A model generated the notes under the pieces. The model saw nothing but the letters and a program-made list of their open reading frames with translations, made no database searches and had not been told where the DNA came from. Made by a program: the position numbers and the translations under genes. This document shows positions 43,673 to 53,023 of a stretch of 64,000 nucleotides of DNA, one piece after another; positions within the stretch are counted from its first letter, which is position 1, and every line of letters begins with the position of its first letter. This DNA is from Actinoplanes sp. TBRC 11911 (GTDB lineage Bacteria; Actinomycetota; Actinomycetes; Mycobacteriales; Micromonosporaceae), in the NCBI RefSeq assembly GCF_012933445.1, contig NZ_JABBNC010000037.1, positions 1 through 64,000 of the forward strand. Reading direction: 5' to 3'.

Positions 43673-43734
43673 CCTCGGCACCCTCCCTGGTTGTCCTTGG
43701 TCAGACTTAAGCAAATGGGGCGGCTAGGGCGTCA

Positions 43735-43772
43735 GTAGCAATTGTCATAAGGAACGTGAAAGACTCTCACGT
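43735..43772 (-). promoter_or_regulatory. Dyad element copy 2 before the leftward polysaccharide operon
   Basis: Read on the minus strand it gives ACGTGA-N7-TCACGT (43754-43772) and then TGACAATTGCTAC (43735-43747), the same layout as copy 1 at 27114-27151. It lies about 65 bp before the deacetylase start and about 80 bp before the rightward FemAB-like gene at 43854. Confidence 0.6.
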
Positions 43773-43853
43773 CAATTCTCCGTGCTTGCGGAATACGCGT
43801 CCGGCGGCGCATCATCCGGCAGGAAGGCACAATTTTCCGACTGCGGGGGACTG

Positions 43854-44861
43854 ATGCTGCGACTGCACCGTGCCGAGCCGACGCCAGAGTTGTGGGCCGA
43901 CCGCCAGACGTACGACGACCGATTGATCTTCCACACCGAGCCGTGGCTGCGCTTCGTCGCCGAATGCCAGAACGCTCAGCCGGTGCTGGCCACCGTCACT
44001 CTCGACGGCGCCCCGGCCGGGCACTTCACCGGGCTGGTGACCAGGAAGTACGGCCTGCGTATCCTGGGCAGCCCGATGGCCGGCTGGACCACTTCGTACC
44101 TGGGCTTCAACCTGCGCCCGGACATCTCGCGGCGGCAGGCCCTGGAAGCGTTGATGCCGTTCGCGTTCGACGAGCTCGGCTGCGCCCACCTGGAGATCCG
44201 CGACCGCGGCCTGACCGAGCCCGACCTGGCGGGCCTGGGCCTGACGTGGGCCGCCGCCCCCACCGCGGTCATCGACCTCCGACCCGACCCGGATCGGCTG
44301 TTCGGGCTGATGTCAAGCGCCTGCCGGCGCAATATCCGTAAGGCCGAAAAGTCGTCGGTGACAATCGAAGAGGCAGCCCCCGACGACGAATTCGCCGCCG
44401 ATTTCTACAATCAGTTGCGCGACGTTTTCGCGAAGCAGAATCTGGTGCCCACCTATTCGATTGCGCGGGTGCAAAGCCTGATCCGAAACCTCGCCCCGCA
44501 CCACCGGTTACTCCTGTTACGGGCACGCGACGATTCGGGCCGCTGCATCGCCACCGCGGTCCTGCCCTGGTACCACCGCACGATGTACTTCTGGGGCGGC
44601 GCCTCCTACCGCGAGCACCAGCACAACCGCCCGAACGAGGCGCTGATCTGGCACGCGATGCGCTGGGCGCGCGAGCGGGGCGTCACCGAGTTCGACTTCG
44701 TCGGCGGCAACTCGTACAAGTCGAAGTACGGCACGTCCGAGGTCCCGGTCCCGTGGGCGCGGCGCTCGCGCTCCCCGCTGGTGGCCCACCTGCGGGACGC
44801 GGCGAAGCAGGGTTACGCGCTGAAGCAGCGGGCGGTGGCGCGCTTGACGGGCGCCCACTGA
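43854..44861 (+). CDS. FemAB-like GNAT acyltransferase 3
   Basis: A 335-aa protein from ATG 43854 after GCGGGGGA. It has the FemAB-type ACRRNIRKAEKSSVTIEEA and DFYNQLRDVFAKQNLVPTYS, followed by a GNAT half (TAVLPWYHRTMYFWGGASYR, then FDFVGGNSYKSKYGT). It is only distantly related to the two paralogues at 32-35 kb. It is divergent from the leftward operon and shares the dyad element region, so it is likely part of the same locus. Confidence 0.8.
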   Translation: MLRLHRAEPTPELWADRQTYDDRLIFHTEPWLRFVAECQNAQPVLATVTLDGAPAGHFTGLVTRKYGLRILGSPMAGWTTSYLGFNLRPDISRRQALEALMPFAFDELGCAHLEIRDRGLTEPDLAGLGLTWAAAPTAVIDLRPDPDRLFGLMSSACRRNIRKAEKSSVTIEEAAPDDEFAADFYNQLRDVFAKQNLVPTYSIARVQSLIRNLAPHHRLLLLRARDDSGRCIATAVLPWYHRTMYFWGGASYREHQHNRPNEALIWHAMRWARERGVTEFDFVGGNSYKSKYGTSEVPVPWARRSRSPLVAHLRDAAKQGYALKQRAVARLTGAH

Positions 44862-44882
44862 CAGCCCCTTGCGGCGCGGGAG

Positions 44883-45932
44883 TCAGGCGGCGGACGTGGC
44901 CGCCGGCACCTCACCGCGCCGCGGCGCGATCGCCGTCGACTCGCGAACCACCAACTCCGGGCGGAACAGAAACTCCGAGTGCGGCGCCCCGTGCCCGTTG
45001 ATCTCGTCGACCAGGGCGTTCACCGTGGCGGCCGCCATCGCGGTCACCGGCTGGCGCAGCGTCGTCAGCGGCGGATCGGTGAAGGCGATCAACGGCGAGT
45101 CGTCGAACCCGATCACCGACAGGTCCTGCGGGACGCGCAGCCCCCGGCGCCGGGCCGCGCGGATCGCCCCCAGCGCCATCAGGTCGGAACCGCAGACGAT
45201 GCCCGTCACCCCCAGGGCCAGCAACCGATCGGCCGCGACCTCGCCGCCCTCGACCCCGAACAACGCCAGCGAGGTCAAACCGTCCACTTCGGAGTCGGAC
45301 GCACCGGCGGAACGTTTCATCGCCGCCCGGAAACCCTCCAGGCGGCGCTGCGTCGAGATGAACCGGTTAGGGCCGGAGATCATGCCGATGCGCCGATGGC
45401 CGAGCGACACCAGGTGACTCACCGCGAGGTCGCCCGCCTGGCGTTCGTCACAGGAGACGAAGGGCGCCTCGATGCCGGAGCTGAAACCGTTTACCAGCAC
45501 GATCGGCAACGGGCGGTCGAGCAACCGGAGGTAGCGCTGCTTGTCGGCGGTGGTGTCCGCGGACAGGCCGGAGACGAAGACGATGCCGGACACCTGACGG
45601 TCCAGGAGCATCTCCACGTACTCGTCCTCGGTCACCCCGCCCGGCGTCTGCGTGCACAGCACCGGCGTGTAACCCTGCTGGGCCAGCGTGGACTCGATGG
45701 CCTGCGCGAACGCCGGGAAGATCGGGTTCTCCAGTTCGGGCACGACCAGCCCGACCAGGCCGGCGCTGCGCTTGCGTAACCGCTCCGGCCGCTCGTAGCC
45801 GAGCACGTCGAGCGCCGTCAGCACCGCCTGGCGCGTCTCGTGCGACACGCCCGGCCGGTCGTTGATGACACGCGACACCGTCGCCTCGCTGACCTGGGCT
45901 TGCCGGGCGATGTCGGCCATCCGTGCGGGCAT
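44883..45932 (-). CDS. LacI-family transcriptional regulator
   Basis: A 349-aa protein. The N-terminal HTH and hinge are MADIARQAQVSEATVSRVIN and RPGVSHETRQAVLTALDVLG. The periplasmic-binding-protein-like core has VGLVVPELENPIFPAFAQAI, RRIGMISGPN and LSVIGFDDSPLIAFTDPPLT. Members bind a sugar effector and repress at palindromes with a central CG. No transporter or glycosidase gene lies next to it. The GH3 gene with matching operator-like sites is 33 kb away. Converges on the FemAB-like gene. Confidence 0.92.
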   Translation of the reverse strand: MPARMADIARQAQVSEATVSRVINDRPGVSHETRQAVLTALDVLGYERPERLRKRSAGLVGLVVPELENPIFPAFAQAIESTLAQQGYTPVLCTQTPGGVTEDEYVEMLLDRQVSGIVFVSGLSADTTADKQRYLRLLDRPLPIVLVNGFSSGIEAPFVSCDERQAGDLAVSHLVSLGHRRIGMISGPNRFISTQRRLEGFRAAMKRSAGASDSEVDGLTSLALFGVEGGEVAADRLLALGVTGIVCGSDLMALGAIRAARRRGLRVPQDLSVIGFDDSPLIAFTDPPLTTLRQPVTAMAAATVNALVDEINGHGAPHSEFLFRPELVVRESTAIAPRRGEVPAATSAA

Positions 45933-45962
45933 GCGCCAACTCTAATCGCCCGGAATCAACGC

Positions 45963-48338
45963 TCAGACGAGCGCGACCAGATGATCCGCCGGCTCCGGCC
46001 GTCCGGTGTGATACCCCTGCGCGAACTGGCACCCGATCCGCGCCAGCACCCGCAACTGCGCCTCGGTCTCCACCCCTTCGGCCACCACCTTCAACCCGAG
46101 CGTGTGCCCGAGCTGCAACACCGCACTGACCAGCTCCTGCTGCCGCGGATTCGAGGCCAGCCCGGTGACGAACGACCGGTCCACCTTGAGCACGTCAACC
46201 GGAATGTCCCGCAGATAACCGAGCGACGAGTACCCCGTCCCGAAGTCGTCGATGGCGATCCGCACCCCGAGCGCCCGCAGCTCCTCGAGCCGCGCCGACG
46301 TCACCGCGATGTCGCGCATGAGCACCGTCTCGGTCAACTCCAGCACCAGGCTGTGCGGCGACAATCCCGAGGTCGTCAAGGCGTACGCGATCCGCTCGGT
46401 CAGATCCGGCACCTCGAAGTTCGCGGCCGAGAGGTTGACACTGACCCAGGCCGGCGCGGTCTCCGGCGACGTCTGCTGCCACGCGTGCACCGTGCGGCAT
46501 GCCTCCAGCAGCACCCATCGATCGATCTCGGTGATCAGCCCGGTCTCCTCGGCGAGCGGGATGAACGTGCCGGGCGCCTGCAACCCACGCTCCGGATCCG
46601 CCCAGCGCACCAGCGCCTCGACCCCGGCCACCCGACGATCCGGCACCGACACGACGGGCTGCAGGTGCAACCTCAATTCCCCATTGTGTACGGCTTGACG
46701 CAGTCGAGTCTCCGAGTCGAGCCGATCCATGAGCTGCTCATGCATGCGCGTCTCGTAGATCTGGTAGCAGTTCTTGCCGGCCGACTTCGCCGCGTACATC
46801 GCCACGTCCGCGTCGCGCAGCACCTCCTCCGCGTCACCGTGCCGCCCGGCGTCCGCGACGATGCCGATGCTCACCGACACGACGGCCTGCCGGCCCTGTA
46901 CCAGGAAAGGCCGGGCCAGCGCGTCCAAACAGGACTGCGCGACCTCTTCCACCGAGGAGACGTCCTCCAGCAGCACCGCGAACTCGTCCCCACCGAGCCG
47001 CGCGACCGTGTCCTGGGGCCGTAACGCACCGGCAAGGCGCTCCGCTGTGGTCCGCAACAGCGCGTCCCCGGCGTTGTGCCCGAGGCTGTCGTTGACCTTC
47101 TTGAACCCGTCCAGGTCGAGGTACAGCACCGCGGCCGGGGACAGCGTCGCCCGGGCCCGGGTGATCGCGTGATCCACCCGGTCCAGGAACAGCTTGCGGT
47201 TCGGCAGCCCGGTCAGCGCGTCGTGCAGCGCCTGGTGCCGCAGGTCGTGTTCGAGCGCGCGTTGCCGGGTGACGTCGCGCATCACGATGACCGCGCCGAT
47301 CCGCCGGCCGTCCTTGGCGATCGGCGACACCGTGTACGCCACCCGCACCGACGTGCCGTCCGGCCGTTGCAGCGTGCCCTCACGCTCGGCCGAGTCGCCG
47401 GCCGGCCGGTCCGCGTCCGGCAGCACCGCCGAGGCGTCCCGGTCCAGCAGGCCCTCGACGCCGAGCCCGGTGATGCGGCCCGCGGCCGTGTTCGCGAACG
47501 TGATCCGGTCCTGCGCGTCGACCCCGCAGATGCCTTCGCCGGCGCTGTCCAGGATGCTGTCGGTGTACTCCTTGGCGAGGATCTCGCGGGCCGAGCGTTC
47601 CAGGCGGTCCGCCATGTCGTTGAACGCGTCGCCGAGCCGGCTGATCTCGTCCCGCCCGCCCGTTTCGACCCGTTGCGAATAGTTCGCGTCCCGGATGCTC
47701 GACACCGCCCGGGTCAGCGACCGGATCCGGCGCGTCACCGACTCGGCGACCACCAGCCCGAGCAGCAGGATCAGCACGATGCAGACCACGCCCGCGATGA
47801 TCATCATGGTGCGGGCGCCGCGGGTGGCCGCGGTCATCTCCTGGTAGATCGGCGTGTACTCCAGGACGATCGCCCCGCGGGTCGCCCCGGCCTCGTCGAC
47901 CAGCGGCACCGCGATCTGCTGGATGCCGTCCGGGTAGTCGGCGCTCGTCTCGACGAACGTGCGGGGCTTTCCGTCCGCGATCGTCTTGCCGACCTGGTTG
48001 TCCGAATCGGTGTCGAGCCGCGTCCCCACGTCCTCGGGGACCACGTCGGCCAGGATCGTCTTGCCGGCGTCGACCACCTCGATGTCGCGCTGCTGCAGGT
48101 CATGCAGCCGATGCAGGTAGGCCTCGAGCGCGGCCGGGTTGTTCAGCAGCGGCCCGTCACCGCCCAGCGGCAGCCCCACCACGATGTCCTTGGCGATGCC
48201 GCGCGCGACCTGCTCGGCCTCGGTGATCGCGGCGCGGCGGGTGGACTCCGCGTCCGCACCCAGCACGACGGCCCCGGTCAGCGCCACCAGGGCACCGACC
48301 GCGAGAAGACCGCCGAGAAATTTCTGCCGTACGTTCAT
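45963..48338 (-). CDS. Membrane HAMP-PAS-GGDEF-EAL cyclic-di-GMP protein
   Basis: A 791-aa protein. The first helix is at about 8-28, an extracytoplasmic sensor follows (30-170), then a second helix (MMIIAGVVCIVLILLLGLVV), HAMP (about 197-250), PAS (about 258-370), GGDEF (about 380-540) and EAL (about 553-790). The synthase motif RLGGDEFAVLL is intact, and an RPQD that could be the inhibitory RxxD site lies five residues before it. The phosphodiesterase motifs EALVRW, ELTETVL, IDDFGTGYSSL, KVDRSF and VAEGVETE are also intact. It could make and break c-di-GMP. Confidence 0.95.
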   Translation of the reverse strand: MNVRQKFLGGLLAVGALVALTGAVVLGADAESTRRAAITEAEQVARGIAKDIVVGLPLGGDGPLLNNPAALEAYLHRLHDLQQRDIEVVDAGKTILADVVPEDVGTRLDTDSDNQVGKTIADGKPRTFVETSADYPDGIQQIAVPLVDEAGATRGAIVLEYTPIYQEMTAATRGARTMMIIAGVVCIVLILLLGLVVAESVTRRIRSLTRAVSSIRDANYSQRVETGGRDEISRLGDAFNDMADRLERSAREILAKEYTDSILDSAGEGICGVDAQDRITFANTAAGRITGLGVEGLLDRDASAVLPDADRPAGDSAEREGTLQRPDGTSVRVAYTVSPIAKDGRRIGAVIVMRDVTRQRALEHDLRHQALHDALTGLPNRKLFLDRVDHAITRARATLSPAAVLYLDLDGFKKVNDSLGHNAGDALLRTTAERLAGALRPQDTVARLGGDEFAVLLEDVSSVEEVAQSCLDALARPFLVQGRQAVVSVSIGIVADAGRHGDAEEVLRDADVAMYAAKSAGKNCYQIYETRMHEQLMDRLDSETRLRQAVHNGELRLHLQPVVSVPDRRVAGVEALVRWADPERGLQAPGTFIPLAEETGLITEIDRWVLLEACRTVHAWQQTSPETAPAWVSVNLSAANFEVPDLTERIAYALTTSGLSPHSLVLELTETVLMRDIAVTSARLEELRALGVRIAIDDFGTGYSSLGYLRDIPVDVLKVDRSFVTGLASNPRQQELVSAVLQLGHTLGLKVVAEGVETEAQLRVLARIGCQFAQGYHTGRPEPADHLVALV

Positions 48339-48470
48339 ACGCCGCGCCCCAAGATCGCTGCCGCCGTTTCCCTTCTCCCATCGGCGGGGGACGGCTGAAC
48401 GAAAGAGGTTTGCGCGGCGCGAACCGGCGCGACGAACGGCGGGGCAACCGACGCGGCGACCTCGGCCCGG

Positions 48471-49340
48471 CTACCCGACCGGAACCAGCGCCCGCCGCCG
48501 GCGCACCACCGCCACCCCCGCGGCGGCCAGGATCGCCATGCCGGCAACCACGCCGACCACCGCTGTCGAAAGATTGAACAGCTTCAGCGAACTCGCCAGC
48601 AACACGATCACCAACGCGGTCCGCACCAGCCCGGCCGGCGCCCGCGACGAGATGCGCGAGCCCAGCAGCACCCCCGGCACCGACCCGATCACCACCGCGG
48701 CGGCCAGGTCGAGCTGCAGGTCACCGAACAGCGCATGCCCCAAGGCTGCCGCCGCGACCAGCGGAATGGCCTGGATCAGGTCGGTGCCCACCAGGTCGTT
48801 CGCCCGCAGCTTCGGATACATCGCCAGCAACGCCACGATGATCAGCGACCCGGACCCCACCGACGTGAGACCGACCACGAGCCCGCCGAGCGCCCCCAGC
48901 AGAGCGGTGGGCAGCGGTTTCACCTTGATCGGCTCGGGTGGCGCGTCGGACGACGGCGAGCGGCGCGCGGCCCACAGCTTGAGCAGCAGCCCACCCGCCG
49001 CGAGCAGCAGCGCCACGCCCAGCGCGATCTGGATGGTGTGCTGCACCGTCGCGTCGTCGCCGAGCAGCCGCAGCAGCAGCACCCCCAGGAACGCGCTGGG
49101 CACGCTGCCGACGCACAGCCAGCGGACGAGAGCCCAGTTCACCGTGCCGCGCCGGGCGTGCACGAAGCCGCCGAACGGCTTCATCACCGCGCTGGCCGCC
49201 AGGTCGCTGGAGACCGCGGCCACCGGCGGAATCCCGAAGATCAGCACGAGGATGGGCGTCATCAGGGCGCCGCCGCCCATCCCGGTGAGACCGACGACGA
49301 TCCCGACTCCGAAGCCCGCGAGCGCCAAGGTGAGATCCAC
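48471..49340 (-). CDS. TauE/SafE-family permease
   Basis: A 289-aa protein with GTG start and about eight membrane helices. The TauE repeat signature is VGLTGMGGGALMTPILVLIF, and the second half repeats it in VVGLTSVGSGSLIIVALLAM. Family members export sulfite or sulfonate-related anions. It sits between two GGDEF-EAL genes, with 132 bp on one side and 13 bp on the other, so it may be co-transcribed with the upstream one. Confidence 0.9.
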   Translation of the reverse strand: MDLTLALAGFGVGIVVGLTGMGGGALMTPILVLIFGIPPVAAVSSDLAASAVMKPFGGFVHARRGTVNWALVRWLCVGSVPSAFLGVLLLRLLGDDATVQHTIQIALGVALLLAAGGLLLKLWAARRSPSSDAPPEPIKVKPLPTALLGALGGLVVGLTSVGSGSLIIVALLAMYPKLRANDLVGTDLIQAIPLVAAAALGHALFGDLQLDLAAAVVIGSVPGVLLGSRISSRAPAGLVRTALVIVLLASSLKLFNLSTAVVGVVAGMAILAAAGVAVVRRRRALVPVG

Positions 49341-49353
49341 CCGGCGATCCTAC

Positions 49354-51687
49354 TTAATCTGTGGAGATTGTCGAGATTTCTGCCCGTACGCCGCCGAGCA
49401 GCAACCCGATGTCGTCGGCGCTCATCGGCCGCGAGAAGTGGAAGCCCTGGGCGTACTGGTAGCCCACCTCGTAGAGCCGTTGTGCCTGGTCCGCCGACTC
49501 GACGCCCTCCGCGACCGCCTCGATCCGCAACCCGTCGGTGATGCCGATGAGCCCGTCCACGATGACCGCCTGGGAACTACGCGCGGTCACCCCGTCCACG
49601 AACGACTTGTCCACCTTGAGAACCCGCACGGGCGTGTCGACCAGCAGGCTGAGCGACGACTGCCCGGTGCCGAAGTCGTCCAGCGCCACCCGCATGCCGA
49701 GTTTGTGCAGCTCGTGCACCGCGTCCAGCGCCTCACCGGTGCCCAGCACCGCCGTCTCGGTGACCTCGGCGACCAGCCGGTGCGGATCGATGCCGGACGA
49801 CCGCAGCAGCTCGCCGACCTCGGCCGCGAACCCGGGTTCGCGCAGCTGACGGGCCGAGATGTTGATGCTCACCTTTTCCGGTGCCCGCAGGCCGTACGCG
49901 CGCTCCCACTCGGTGGCCTGGGCCACCACCTGGCGCAGGATCCACCGGCCGAGCTCGACGATCGTGCCGTTGCGCTCGGCCAGCGGGATGAACACCGCGG
50001 GCGAGACCAGCCCGTGCTCCGGGTGCCGCCAGCGGACCAGTGCCTCGACCCCGGCGAGCCGGCCGTGCGGCAACTCCACGATCGGCTGGTAGAGCACGAA
50101 CATCTGGTCGCGGGCGAGGGCCTGGCGCAGGTCGTTGCCGAGGCGGGCGTCGGCGTCGGCGAGCTGGTCCATGATCGTGTCGAACCAGGTCCACCGGCCG
50201 CCGCCGGAGCTCTTCGCGGTGTACATCGCCACGTCGGCGCGGCGCATCAGCTCCTCGGCCGTGTCCCCGGGCTCGGCCGCGGTCACCCCGGCGCTGATCC
50301 GCGCCACCAGGTCGTGCCCGTCCAGAAGCAGCGGCTCCCGTACGGCCTCCGTGAGATCCGTGAGCAGCGCGGCCGTCTCCCGGTCGGACCGTCCGCGCAG
50401 CAGCAACGTGAACTCGTCGCCGCCCAGCCGGGCCACCGTGTCGCCGGGGCGCAGACGTTCGTGCAGCCGCCGGCTGACCGCCTTGAGCAGCGCGTCCCCG
50501 ACGCCGTGCCCGAGCCGGTCGTTGACCTCCTTGAAGTCGTCCAGGTCGACGAGCACCACGTGGAAGCGCTCGCCGGCGCCGAGCACCGAGGTGAGCTGCG
50601 CGGTGAACATCGCCCGGTTGCCGATCTCGGTGAGCGGGTCGTGTGACACCTGGTGCGCGAGCTCCTGCTGCACGTCCTGCAGCTTGCGCAGGTTCGCGTC
50701 GACCGTGCCGAGCAGCCGGTTGTTGTCCCGCAGCGCGGACGCCTGCCGCACCGCCACCAGGCCGGTCAGCGTCACCGCGAACAGCGCCACGGCCAGGTCC
50801 TCGCCACCGTGCGGCGCCACCACCGAGATCAGCATCGCGCTCATCGCGGTGATCGCCAGGTACGGCGTCACCGTGAAGCGCCGGCGCCGCGGCGGCCGCT
50901 CGGCGGTCACCACCGGGGCCCGTTCCTGGCGCTGGGCCGCGAGCAGGCAGGTCAGCGCTGACATCGCACCGGCCAGGAAGGTGGTGGAGATGTACGGGCG
51001 GTCGGCCACGAACGGCGACATCGCGCCGCTGATCGCGGACACGACCACGCCACCGGCCAGGATGTGCAGCGCGCGCCGGTCGAGGTTGCCGGCCCCGGCG
51101 AACGCCACCTTCGCGAAGGTGATCATCGAGACCGCGGCCAGGGCGGTGATCGCCACCAGCGGCATCGCCGATCCGGTCTGTGCCGTCCACGCGCTGAGCT
51201 TGCTGAACGAGAAGTGCCAGGCCAGGCCCGTGGTGGTGACCAGCACGATGCTCGAGTCCAGGCCGAACCGGATCCAGTCGGCGCGCGAGCGGCCCCACGT
51301 CGGCAGCCGCAGCAGCGCCCACATGGCGATCGCCAGGGTGGCGAAGTAGAGCACCAGCGTCCGCGCACCCAGCACCTGCGAGGGGCCGCCGGGTCCGAGC
51401 AGCGCGTCCGCCATGTTGCTGAGCACCGCGATCCCGAGCAGGCCGCAGATCAGCGCCATCTGACGCCAGAAGCGCCGGGTCGAGGCGTCCAGGTCGGCGC
51501 GGCGGCCGGCCCGCCAGCACGCGTAGGTGGCCAGCACCGACATCGCCGGCGTGGGCAGCCAGCCGAGCGCCGGGTGCCGCCAGACATGCCCGAGCCCGAG
51601 CACGAACCACGCGACGCTCAGCACGAACAGCAAAACGCCGGCCACCGTCACGACGCGTGACGGGCGTGGGAGGGCGTCGGGTCGCAT
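49354..51687 (-). CDS. Multi-pass membrane GGDEF-EAL cyclic-di-GMP protein
   Basis: A 777-aa protein. The N-terminal region (about 1-320) has eight to ten hydrophobic helices (VVTVAGVLLFVLSVAWFVLG, LVLYFATLAIAMWALLRL, ALFAVTLTGLVAVRQASALR) of no family I recognise. A GGDEF domain with RLGGDEFTLLL follows at about 345-500, with RPGD five residues before it, and then EAL at about 515-765 (EALVRWRHP, EVTETAV, LDDFGTGQSSL, KVDKSF, VAEGVES). All key residues are kept, so both activities are possible. Putative regulator of envelope or development, in line with the role of c-di-GMP in actinomycetes. Confidence 0.93.
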   Translation of the reverse strand: MRPDALPRPSRVVTVAGVLLFVLSVAWFVLGLGHVWRHPALGWLPTPAMSVLATYACWRAGRRADLDASTRRFWRQMALICGLLGIAVLSNMADALLGPGGPSQVLGARTLVLYFATLAIAMWALLRLPTWGRSRADWIRFGLDSSIVLVTTTGLAWHFSFSKLSAWTAQTGSAMPLVAITALAAVSMITFAKVAFAGAGNLDRRALHILAGGVVVSAISGAMSPFVADRPYISTTFLAGAMSALTCLLAAQRQERAPVVTAERPPRRRRFTVTPYLAITAMSAMLISVVAPHGGEDLAVALFAVTLTGLVAVRQASALRDNNRLLGTVDANLRKLQDVQQELAHQVSHDPLTEIGNRAMFTAQLTSVLGAGERFHVVLVDLDDFKEVNDRLGHGVGDALLKAVSRRLHERLRPGDTVARLGGDEFTLLLRGRSDRETAALLTDLTEAVREPLLLDGHDLVARISAGVTAAEPGDTAEELMRRADVAMYTAKSSGGGRWTWFDTIMDQLADADARLGNDLRQALARDQMFVLYQPIVELPHGRLAGVEALVRWRHPEHGLVSPAVFIPLAERNGTIVELGRWILRQVVAQATEWERAYGLRAPEKVSINISARQLREPGFAAEVGELLRSSGIDPHRLVAEVTETAVLGTGEALDAVHELHKLGMRVALDDFGTGQSSLSLLVDTPVRVLKVDKSFVDGVTARSSQAVIVDGLIGITDGLRIEAVAEGVESADQAQRLYEVGYQYAQGFHFSRPMSADDIGLLLGGVRAEISTISTD

Positions 51688-51822
51688 GGAACCGCTGATC
51701 GGCTCCGCCCCCGGAAATCTGAAGTTTTCCGAACTTTCCGCACGGCGACGCCCGAGCGGTGTCCGCGATCACCAACTATTGACCGGTTAGTTACCCGTCA
51801 CACCCGAGGAGGCGGCGTTTCC

Positions 51823-52887
51823 ATGAGCGTCCGTTTCACCACGAATGTCCTGGTAGTCCCGGCGCTGCTGGCCGCCGGGCTGCTGATCCAAGCGGGGCCC
51901 GCCCAGGCGGCGGGCATCTCCACGAACGCGTGCTCCCCGCGCGCCACGGCGGTCTCCTTCAGCGACGGCCTGGACAAGGCCGTGATCGACGGGGTGGAGA
52001 TCGGCGGCCTGTCCGACATGGCGTGGGACCAGCGCCGGCACGCCTGGGCCTCCACCGTCGACAACCACGCGAGCGACCCGTCGCGCATCTGGTTCTGGAG
52101 CGACCCGGCGCACGCGCACGTGGTGGGCGCCCCGCTCGTGCTCAAGAAGCCGGACGGCACCCCGTACGACGGGACGACCGCGGACAACGAGGGCCTGGCC
52201 GTGCTGCCGGACGGCGACTACGTGGTCAGTTCGGAGACCGAGCCGTCGATCCGGATCTTCGGCCGGGACGGCGTGCAGCGCGCCGCATTGCCGGTGCCGG
52301 CCCGATTCGCCCCTGCCCCGGCGGGCCAGGCCACCTCGAACGCCACCCTGGAGGGCCTGACGCTCGCGGACGGCGGCTCGCGGATCATCGCGTCGATGGA
52401 GGGCGCGCTCTCCGGTGACACCGACGCGACGGTGCACCGGCTGCTCACCTACGACAAGGACCGGCACGGCCGATGGTCGCTGGTCAAGCAGAGCGCCTAC
52501 CGCACGGACGCCGGCAACCGGATCGCCGAGGTCCAGGCGTACGGGAAGGACTCGCTCTTGATCTTGGAGGCGGCCTTCGACGCGACCAAGGGCAACAGCG
52601 TTTCCCTGTACGCCGTGCCGAACCTCTCCCGCACGCCCGACATCGGCAAGGTGGCCGACGCCGCGGGCCGTCCGTCGCTCCGCAAGACGCTGGTCGCCGA
52701 CCTGGTGAAGTGCCCGACCCTGGGCGCCACCGCGAAGCAGCCGCAGACCAACCCGCTGCTGGACAACTTCGAGGGCATGGCAATAGTCCCCGGCGGCCGC
52801 ACCGCGACCGTGCACGTGATCAGCGACGACAACTTCGGCGCCACGCAGGTCACGCGCGTGCTGACGCTGTCCGCCCGCCTTCCCTGA
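51823..52887 (+). CDS. Secreted esterase-like/phytase-like beta-propeller protein
   Basis: A 354-aa protein with ATG 51823 after GAGGAGG. Signal peptide: LVVPALLAAGLLIQAGPAQA, cleavage after AQA. The phytase-like (esterase-like activity) domain has LSDMAWDQRRHAWASTVDNH, DNEGLAVLPDGDYVVSSETE and LLDNFEGMAIVPGGR, matching the PF13449-type family. The substrate is unknown. It ends at a strong hairpin terminator. Confidence 0.87.
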   Translation: MSVRFTTNVLVVPALLAAGLLIQAGPAQAAGISTNACSPRATAVSFSDGLDKAVIDGVEIGGLSDMAWDQRRHAWASTVDNHASDPSRIWFWSDPAHAHVVGAPLVLKKPDGTPYDGTTADNEGLAVLPDGDYVVSSETEPSIRIFGRDGVQRAALPVPARFAPAPAGQATSNATLEGLTLADGGSRIIASMEGALSGDTDATVHRLLTYDKDRHGRWSLVKQSAYRTDAGNRIAEVQAYGKDSLLILEAAFDATKGNSVSLYAVPNLSRTPDIGKVADAAGRPSLRKTLVADLVKCPTLGATAKQPQTNPLLDNFEGMAIVPGGRTATVHVISDDNFGATQVTRVLTLSARLP

Positions 52888-52894
52888 GATGACG

Positions 52895-52925
52895 ACGGCG
52901 CCCGTCTCCCCGGGGCGGGCGCCGT
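52895..52925 (+). terminator. Hairpin terminator after the phytase-like gene
   Basis: ACGGCGCCCG pairs with CGGGCGCCGT over 10 bp around an 11-nt GC-rich loop, 8 nt after the stop. There is no U-tract. Confidence 0.65.
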
Positions 52926-52980
52926 AGCCTCCGTCACATTCGGCCCAGGAGATCGCCGCTGCCGGTGGAGCGAAGTACCG

Positions 52981-53002
52981 TACGAAACGGTTTCGTTTCG
53001 TA
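52981..53002 (+). promoter_or_regulatory. TetR operator candidate
   Basis: TACGAAAC-N6-GTTTCGTA is a perfect inverted repeat. It contains an inner dyad ACGAAAC-G-GTTTCGT and ends 21 bp before the tetR start, next to TATTTA. Autorepression and control of the downstream exporter are inferred. Confidence 0.6.
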
Positions 53003-53023
53003 TTTAGAGAACCGGGGGGAGTC

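Noticed and set aside
31124..44861. Antibiotic biosynthetic gene cluster
   Set aside because: There are no PKS, NRPS, RiPP or terpene enzymes. The sugar enzymes, flippase, ligase and Wzz-like protein are those of a surface polysaccharide.
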